A DNA stretch of 64,000 bases from Lactifluus volemus. Taxonomy: Eukaryota > Basidiomycota > Agaricomycetes > Russulales > Russulaceae. Both the position numbers and the translations under genes were made by a program. Below are positions 58,974 through 64,000 of the stretch, piece after piece (the stretch's first letter is position 1; each line of letters opens with the position of its first letter). The stretch is taken from contig WTXI01000023.1 in assembly GCA_022376515.1 (NCBI GenBank), forward strand, positions 124,001-188,000. Reading direction: 5' to 3'. Under the pieces are notes generated by a model. The model was not told the DNA's origin. It was given only the letters and a program-made list of their open reading frames with translations, and did no database searches.

Positions 58974-60673
58974 CGATCTCCGAGGCGCGATCTCGCCCCG
59001 ACTGGCCCGAGTGGCAGCGGGCGATGGATCGCGAAATTAGATCGCTTGAGCACGCCGGCACGTGGGAGACGGTGCCGCGCCCTGCCAACAAGAATGTCGT
59101 CGGCAGCAAATGGGTTTTTCGCCTCAAGCGCAAGGCCGACGGCAGCATAGACAAGTACAAGGCACGACTTGTCGCACGCGGATTCACGCAGGTCCACGGG
59201 GTAGATTATTTCGACACATTTTCACCCGTTGCTAAATTGTCTAGCATCCGCATCATTCTTGCGATCGCTGCGCGGTATGATTGGGATGTGGACACTTTCG
59301 ACTTCAACAGTGCCTATCTGAATGGAGAATTGGGAGAGCAGGAGGAAATTTATATGCAAGAGCCTCCTGGTTATGAAGATGGTAGCGGCTATGTTAAATG
59401 GCTCCGCAAGTCCCTTTACGGACTGAAGCAGGCTGGCCGCCGCTGGTATGAGACGCTGACGCGCGCTCTTACTGATCTCGGGCTTTGCGTCACACAGGCT
59501 GACCCGGGAGTTTTTCGCACGCAGGTGAAGGACGATGTCCTGATCCTTGCAGTCCATGTAGATGACTGCGTCATCACCAGCAGCTCAGTCGAGCTTATGC
59601 AGTGTTACAAAACGGAGTTGAACGCGCGGTATGCTCTTACTGACTTGGGACCGATACATTGGCTCCTAGGTATCCGAGTTACCCGAGACCGCGTCGAGCG
59701 CACCATTTCACTCTCCCAGTCTGGCTACATCGATTCCATTCTCGCGCGCTATGGCCTAGCCGATGCTAAGGCGCAGCAGTCACCCATGGTGCCGCACATC
59801 GTTTATTCAAAAGATCAATGTCCCGCCGACGAAGAGTCTGCATCCCATATGCGGAAGGTGCCTTATAGGGAAGCTATAGGCAGCCTCATGTACGCAGCTG
59901 TTGCTACTCGTCCCGACATTGCGTTTGCTGTGTCAACACTTTCGCAATTCCTCGATAACCCGGGGGAGCTGCATTGGGACGCGGTAAAGCGAGTCCTGCG
60001 CTACCTGTCAGGGACCAGGCACTTCGAACTGACTTACGGCGGGGAGCGTCATGACCTGTATGGGTACACGGACGCGGACGGTGCCTCGCAGCCGCACCGC
60101 CACGCTATCTCTGGATATGCGTTCCTTATCGATGGAGGAGCGGTTTCCTGGCGTTCCCGGAAGCAGGAGATAGTGACGCTGTCTACAGCGGAAGCAGAGT
60201 ATGTGGCGGCGACGCATGCTGCAAAGGAAGCAGTATGGCTTCGTCGCCTTAAAGGAGAGTTGCTCACTCCTATTGCTAATCCGACTATGATCTACTGTGA
60301 CAATCAGGCAGCTCTCAAGCTAGCTACAGATGACAACTATCGAGCTAGGACGAAGCATATCGATATTCGTTATCATTACATTCGTCAAGTTATCACTGCG
60401 GGGGAGTTATCTTTGACCTACTGCCCAACTGAAGACATGACAGCCGACGTTCTTACGAAGGCGTTGCTGACTTGGAAGGTCGCGCGACACGTCGGCGGTC
60501 TCGGACTTCGTCAAGGGCCGACGGCGCTCGCGGGGGAGTGCTGGAATATTATAGCGGAGTGGGAAAGGTGGGTAGATGCTGAGGGCGAAAAGGGTGACGT
60601 GCAGAGCGTGCACGGGCTCGAGGAGGGGACGTCAGATGTCAACGGCGCCCCGAGGGCCACCGGAAGTGGGTAG
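58974..60673 (+). CDS. Copia 2 reverse transcriptase-RNase H
   Basis: Frame begins SISEARSRPDWPEWQRAMDR and continues GSKWVFRLKRKADGS, FSPVAKLSSIRIILAIAAR, TFDFNSAYLNGEL, SLYGLKQAGRRWYE and HVDDCVI (the YVDD box reads HVDD here). RNase H: GYTDADGAS, TLSTAEAEYVAATHAAKEA, TKHIDIRYHYIRQV, TADVLTKAL. Coding runs past the polypurine tract and about 45 codons into the 3' LTR before stopping at 60673. The HVDD and the DGAS in place of the usual DWAS are departures from the consensus that may affect activity. Confidence 0.9.
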
Positions 60674-61021
60674 CGACCGCTCCCCGTTGGGGGCGATCGT
60701 CCACGGCCGTTAATCACGGTACACCTTCGTTTTTCGCATCAAGACCCTCTTTGTATATTAGTTGACTCAGTTTCATTGATGGGTGATGAACTGATCACTC
60801 AGAACCGATCGAGCGGCCGTCTTTGGGGTAGTAACAGCAGTAGCACATGTTTTTGATGTATAGTAGCTCTAAGTATTTCTACCAAAGTCGTAAGGGCACA
60901 GCCAGCCAGCCCACTTGTTCCCCCATCCTCGCGTGATCCCGTTTTAATTTGCCACCGCTCGTTTTTGCTCGTTTTCACTTCGCACGCCCTGTAAAGCCTT
61001 CGGAGTCTTAAAAGGACTTCA
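60539..61021 (+). repeat. Copia 2 3' LTR
   Basis: 483 bp, identical by eye to 55568-56050. Its first 135 bp are translated as the C-terminus of the RNase H frame. Confidence 0.95.
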
Positions 61022-62031
61022 CACATGGTGCGTGATGCACCAGAGTCCATTATCCAGGAATTCTGGTTTAACTTCAGATTGGTAGCGTTCGACTGCGCTC
61101 GGAAGACATGGACGGTTCGGATGGTCTCGTCCGAGGTCGTTTCGTCGGCGTTCGCAATTTTCGCCGTTGCTGCGGGCGTCGCGGTTGCCGGTTTCGCGTT
61201 TGCGGTTGCTTTGGCCTCCTGCTCCTTCTTCAGCTTTCGACATTCGCCCGTATCGTGCCCCTTAATTTTGCAGTGGTTGCAATACTTTTTGGACTTGTCT
61301 TCCTGATTTCCTTTACCCTTTCCTTTCCCTTTTTTAGCGGCCTTAATCGACTTGGCGAAAAAAGCGGTAGCGGCCATGCCCGATTCGTGAACACGGCGCT
61401 GCTCGTCTCGTACGATTTGGGACTTCGTGTTTTCGATGTCGATGTTGTCGCGGGTGGAGAGTATCGTTTTTAGGGTGGATAAGGAAGGTGGTAGCGCCCC
61501 GATAATGGTGTGCGCGATTATGCGGTCGTCGAGGGCAAGTCCGAGGGCGGTGATCGTGCGAGCGGAACGAATTAAGGAATTTATTTGCGGCTCGAGGGGC
61601 TCCGTATCGAGGAGCTGGCGGCGGAAGACGTCGTCAATGAGGTGGGTTATCCTCTGCTCGCCTTTCCCCTCGTAACGTTCCGCTAATCGACTCCAGGTAT
61701 CCTTTGCGGATTTCGTGTCGAGGACCGAGTTGAGCGGCTCGTCCGTCATGGCCATTACGAGATGCATTCGCGCGCTCTCGTTTTTGGTGTTCCAGTGCGC
61801 GAAACCCATTGGATCGGCTGATGGATCTGGTTTTGCGAGGGTTCCGCTGGTGACTGACCAAAGGTCATGGTAGGTGAAGACGGTCTCTACGCGGCACTTC
61901 CAGAAAGCGTAATTGCTACCGTCCATTTCGAGAAGGGGGAGGTTGAGCAAATGGGGGGGTCGTCCCGGAGCAGTCTGAGAAGAAGTCGAGGCCCCTGCGG
62001 AGGAGGCACTTGTACCGTGTGGTGTAGACAT
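61022..62031 (-). CDS. Copia 1 gag and start of protease
   Basis: Starts MSTPHGTSASSAG at 62031. Gag contains LLEMDGSNYAFWKCRVETVF, WSRLAERYEG, LGLALDDRIIAHTIIGALP and a CCHC knuckle (CNHCKIKGHDTGEC). The protease motif WIMDSGASRTM is cut by copia 2 at 61022. It continues in phase at 55562. In its present state the frame runs into the copia 2 LTR and stops at 60799. Confidence 0.9.
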
Positions 62032-62099
62032 TCTGTGTTAGGACTTGTTTTGGCTTGTTCGGAATTTGTTGTGCGCGCGCGGTGTCTTCGAGAGCTCTT

Positions 62100-62119
62100 A
62101 AAGCTCAGGTCTCATAATC
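62100..62119 (-). other. Copia 1 primer-binding site (elongator tRNA-Met half)
   Basis: The plus strand next to the 5' LTR reads CAGGTCTCATAATC, close to the anticodon arm of elongator tRNA-Met (AGTCTCATAATCT in many eukaryotes). The element's minus-strand PBS is its complement. The element therefore seems to use a different tRNA-Met half from copia 2. Confidence 0.55.
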
Positions 62120-62472
62120 TATTGGATGAGAATCCTAAGTCTCAGTCTAAAGTGAAAAGACTGATATTGATCTACCTATTGGATGAGAATCCTAAGTCTA
62201 AGTAGATAGTAAGTTTACTGAGGAATGAAAGAATAAAGAGTGACTAACCTCAGTCTAAAGTGAAAAGACTGAGGCAAGGTGAACACGGTGTCTACACTAT
62301 ATAAGGAATGAACGACTGAGGTCAAAATTGTAAGGGAGTTAAGCTATAAGGAGATAATAAATTCGACTTAGTGTAGAACGCGGAAAGTCCTTGGTATCGG
62401 TGTCACGCGTCATGTGACGTGTGACTGCGAAGCGTTGGCTCGACTTACGCCTGCGAGGCTGCGCTCCCAACA
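62120..62472 (-). repeat. Copia 1 5' LTR
   Basis: 353 bp, identical by eye to 51986-52338. Confidence 0.93.
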
Positions 62473-62961
62473 TCGTACTCAGAGCTTCGCTACTTCGTTG
62501 GAACTGGCAATCGAAAAATTGAAATGGATGTACTCTAAAATTTTGACCGGAGCACTTGTCAGTGCAGATCTGAACAGACCATATTCGAATAATCTGTCGG
62601 AGATTCCTGAAGGTGCGAACGACTGTGTGGGCAAACGCAGATCTCAGTTGAACCGTACATTGTAGTCATCCGGAGGCATATGGCCGCGTGATAACCGTCA
62701 GTTGTACTCTGCGATACTTAAACATGGCAGCGACAACATATACTAGTACCCGGCTTGCTGCACCAGCCAAGCATTACGAGCACGAGCAAGGGCCGTGCAG
62801 AGGCCCAGCCCGTGACTGGTTCGACTTACCAGTGGCCGCTGCTTGCATCGTACAAGTAAGGTACTCCGGATCCATTACGTTTTTTGAGGCAGGAACAATA
62901 CTGCGATATAGCACACCCAGGAATGAGAAGATGCATATTGAATTGAAGCCGTTGGGGCCTC
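62473..62961. other. F4 3' flank, last piece, and junction to a LINE
   Basis: 62473-62825 matches the F3 flank (38949-39305) again, confirming that all intervening DNA was inserted. After CCCGTGACTGG it departs from the F3 neighbourhood and reaches the LINE tail. Confidence 0.75.
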
Positions 62962-64000
62962 TTTTTTTTTTTTTTTTTTGAATTGGAATTTATTGTCCCT
63001 GCTACAAGCAACAAGACATAGCCTACAAGACAAGTAACGACACGAGGAAGCTACTGTAAGAGACATAATAGAAGGGAGGCGTCGACGAAGGTGATATGGT
63101 CAGGAGTACATATGGAGGCGAACGAGGCAGAGGAGACATAAAGGGACTTACATCAGCCGCTGTCCAACGGCGTCATTCAAGGGGGGTCTGGTCTGGGAGG
63201 CAGGGGGCGGAGAGTGGTTTGTGTGAGGAAGGTGAACTGGGCCAGGTTACGGCCGCCTAGTTCAGTGGAGAAGATAGAGGCGGAGGAGTAGTGAGAGATG
63301 GTGGACGACCGCTGTTCAGAGTAAAGGGGGCAATCGAAGAGTATGTGTGATAGGGTGGTGCGACGGGTAATCCCCGGGCTGGGAGGCGGTGAAGAAAGAT
63401 CCACGTAGTTGCAAGGGCAGCAAGTGTTATCCCCGGCATCGGGCCGGAAGCGGTCACTGTAGTCTGCGATGAAGCCGTGGCGGGAGAGGAGTTGGAGGCC
63501 GTTAGAGAAGAGGGCGCGGTTTTTGTGAGACAGAAGGCCTTGGACGAAAGGCGGCGGGTCTGAGGAAGGGGTGGGGGGACAGGCGACCCAAGCGTGGTGG
63601 CCGGGTTTCCTGGCGGCAAGTCCCAGGAGGATATCCTGGTGCCAGAGGTGGAAGGCAAGTTGTTTACGAGGAATAGGGGGGTCGACGACCAGCTCCAGCT
63701 GGATGGTCTCCAGGAGGTGAGTGAGGGTGTCCCTGCCAGGGACCACGGACCAGGACGCCTTGAAGAGCCGGAGTTCGGCGCGGCGAGTGAAGTCAGCGTC
63801 AAGAAAAGAGTCAAGTAAAGAAGTAAAGGAGAAAGCTAAAGGAAGGAGACGAGATTTCGTACATAAATCAGTCAAGGAGGGAAGCAGAGACCTATTGGGT
63901 AAAAAGAGACGGAGTGAAGACCCCGAGGGGTTGGTGGAAAAAATTTTTAGCCCCGCGAGGAGGGCGCCGAACAGCGACGAACGCTGATCGGTGTCAACAA
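62962..64000 (-). mobile_element. LINE 3' end (partial, continues beyond window)
   Basis: 18-nt poly-A tail on the minus strand (T run 62962-62979), preceded by ATAAATTCCAATTC, a 3' UTR of about 200 nt and the end of ORF2. The 5' part lies outside the window, so no target duplication could be checked. Confidence 0.85.
63177..64000 (-). CDS. LINE ORF2 C-terminus (partial)
   Basis: The frame is open from the window edge to the stop at 63177, about 273 codons. The upstream part (SSLFGALLAGLKIF, LRLFLPNRSLLPSL) is compatible with the end of an RNase H region. It is followed by DFTRRAELRLFKASW, LAFHLWHQDILLGLAARKPGHH and a zinc-binding pattern CCPC..H-ILFDCP, like the C-terminal zf-RVT module of Tad-type LINEs. 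The catalytic RT domain is beyond the window. Confidence 0.75.
   Translation of the reverse strand, partial: VDTDQRSSLFGALLAGLKIFSTNPSGSSLRLFLPNRSLLPSLTDLCTKSRLLPLAFSFTSLLDSFLDADFTRRAELRLFKASWSVVPGRDTLTHLLETIQLELVVDPPIPRKQLAFHLWHQDILLGLAARKPGHHAWVACPPTPSSDPPPFVQGLLSHKNRALFSNGLQLLSRHGFIADYSDRFRPDAGDNTCCPCNYVDLSSPPPSPGITRRTTLSHILFDCPLYSEQRSSTISHYSSASIFSTELGGRNLAQFTFLTQTTLRPLPPRPDPP

Larger units (their letters stand above)
55568..61021 (+). mobile_element. Ty1/copia element 2 (plus), nested in copia 1
   Basis: Two 483-bp LTRs (55568-56050 and 60539-61021), identical by eye, bounded by TG..CA. CACAT target duplications lie at 55563-55567 and 61022-61026. A PBS follows the 5' LTR and a purine tract (GCGGGGGAG) precedes the 3' LTR. 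Internal coding capacity is gag-protease-integrase-RT-RNase H, with one frame change near 58973. The identical LTRs imply a very recent insertion, later than copia 1. Confidence 0.95.
51986..62472 (-). mobile_element. Ty1/copia element 1 (minus), split by copia element 2
   Basis: Two 353-bp LTRs (51986-52338 and 62120-62472) show no difference by eye. The 5-bp target duplication TCGTA lies at 51981-51985 and 62473-62477. Minus-strand LTR ends are TGTTGGG..CCAATA. A purine tract (GAGGGGGCG) abuts the 3' LTR. Without the nested element the coding sequence would be a single frame of about 1408 codons. Copia 2 entered at the protease DSGAS region with its own CACAT duplication. Confidence 0.93.

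Overview
The window looks like a chromosome segment of an Agaricomycete (mushroom-forming basidiomycete). Coding genes carry short GT-AG introns of about 54-76 nt. The host genes belong to the fungal DUF6535 family, and the mobile DNA (Plavaka-type CACTA transposon with a DUF6532 companion gene, Ty1/copia elements, Tad-like LINEs) is typical of that class. I saw no rRNA gene, intact tRNA gene or CRISPR array. I cannot name the species.

Host part (1-43 kb): an array of DUF6535 membrane-protein genes. Gene A (278-2658, +) and gene E (12386-14334, +) are DUF6535 proteins with C-terminal WW-type modules. Gene B (5204-6956, -) and gene C (7211-9374, +) are divergent. D (about 10.2-11.8 kb) is a dead relative of C. 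F1 (18266-20198), F2 (27630-29563) and F3 (36572-38501) are near-identical four-exon relatives of B, and F4 (41708 onward) is a fourth copy broken by a LINE. Between the F genes lie inverted, N-terminally truncated copies of the gene A block (A2, A3), each with a second WW-bearing pseudogene (W2, W3). There are also four copies of a roughly 2 kb repeat block (R+S), two of them with the S half inverted. 18.2-26.8 kb and 27.4-36.0 kb are direct copies of one roughly 9.3 kb unit. 15.9-19.6 kb recurs at 39.3-43.0 kb.

Mobile part (43-64 kb): the F4 locus was hit three times. The insertions are an ORF1-only LINE derivative (43357-44989, 15-bp target duplication), a structurally complete 6.26-kb Plavaka element (45647-51907) with transposase and divergent DUF6532 gene, and copia element 1 (51986-62472, minus). 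Copia 1 itself carries copia element 2 (55568-61021, plus). The undisturbed F3 locus is an empty-site reference for all three outer insertions. The 3' end of another LINE (62962-64000, minus) leaves the window. Smaller elements are a TA-flanked MITE (26979-27304), a solo LTR in two of the four R blocks, and a fold-back hairpin (9548-9670).

DUF6535 has no known biochemical role. The reading supported here is a rapidly duplicating, gene-converting family of membrane proteins that share an upstream promoter, and whose C-terminal tails range from WW modules to Ser/Pro-rich disorder.
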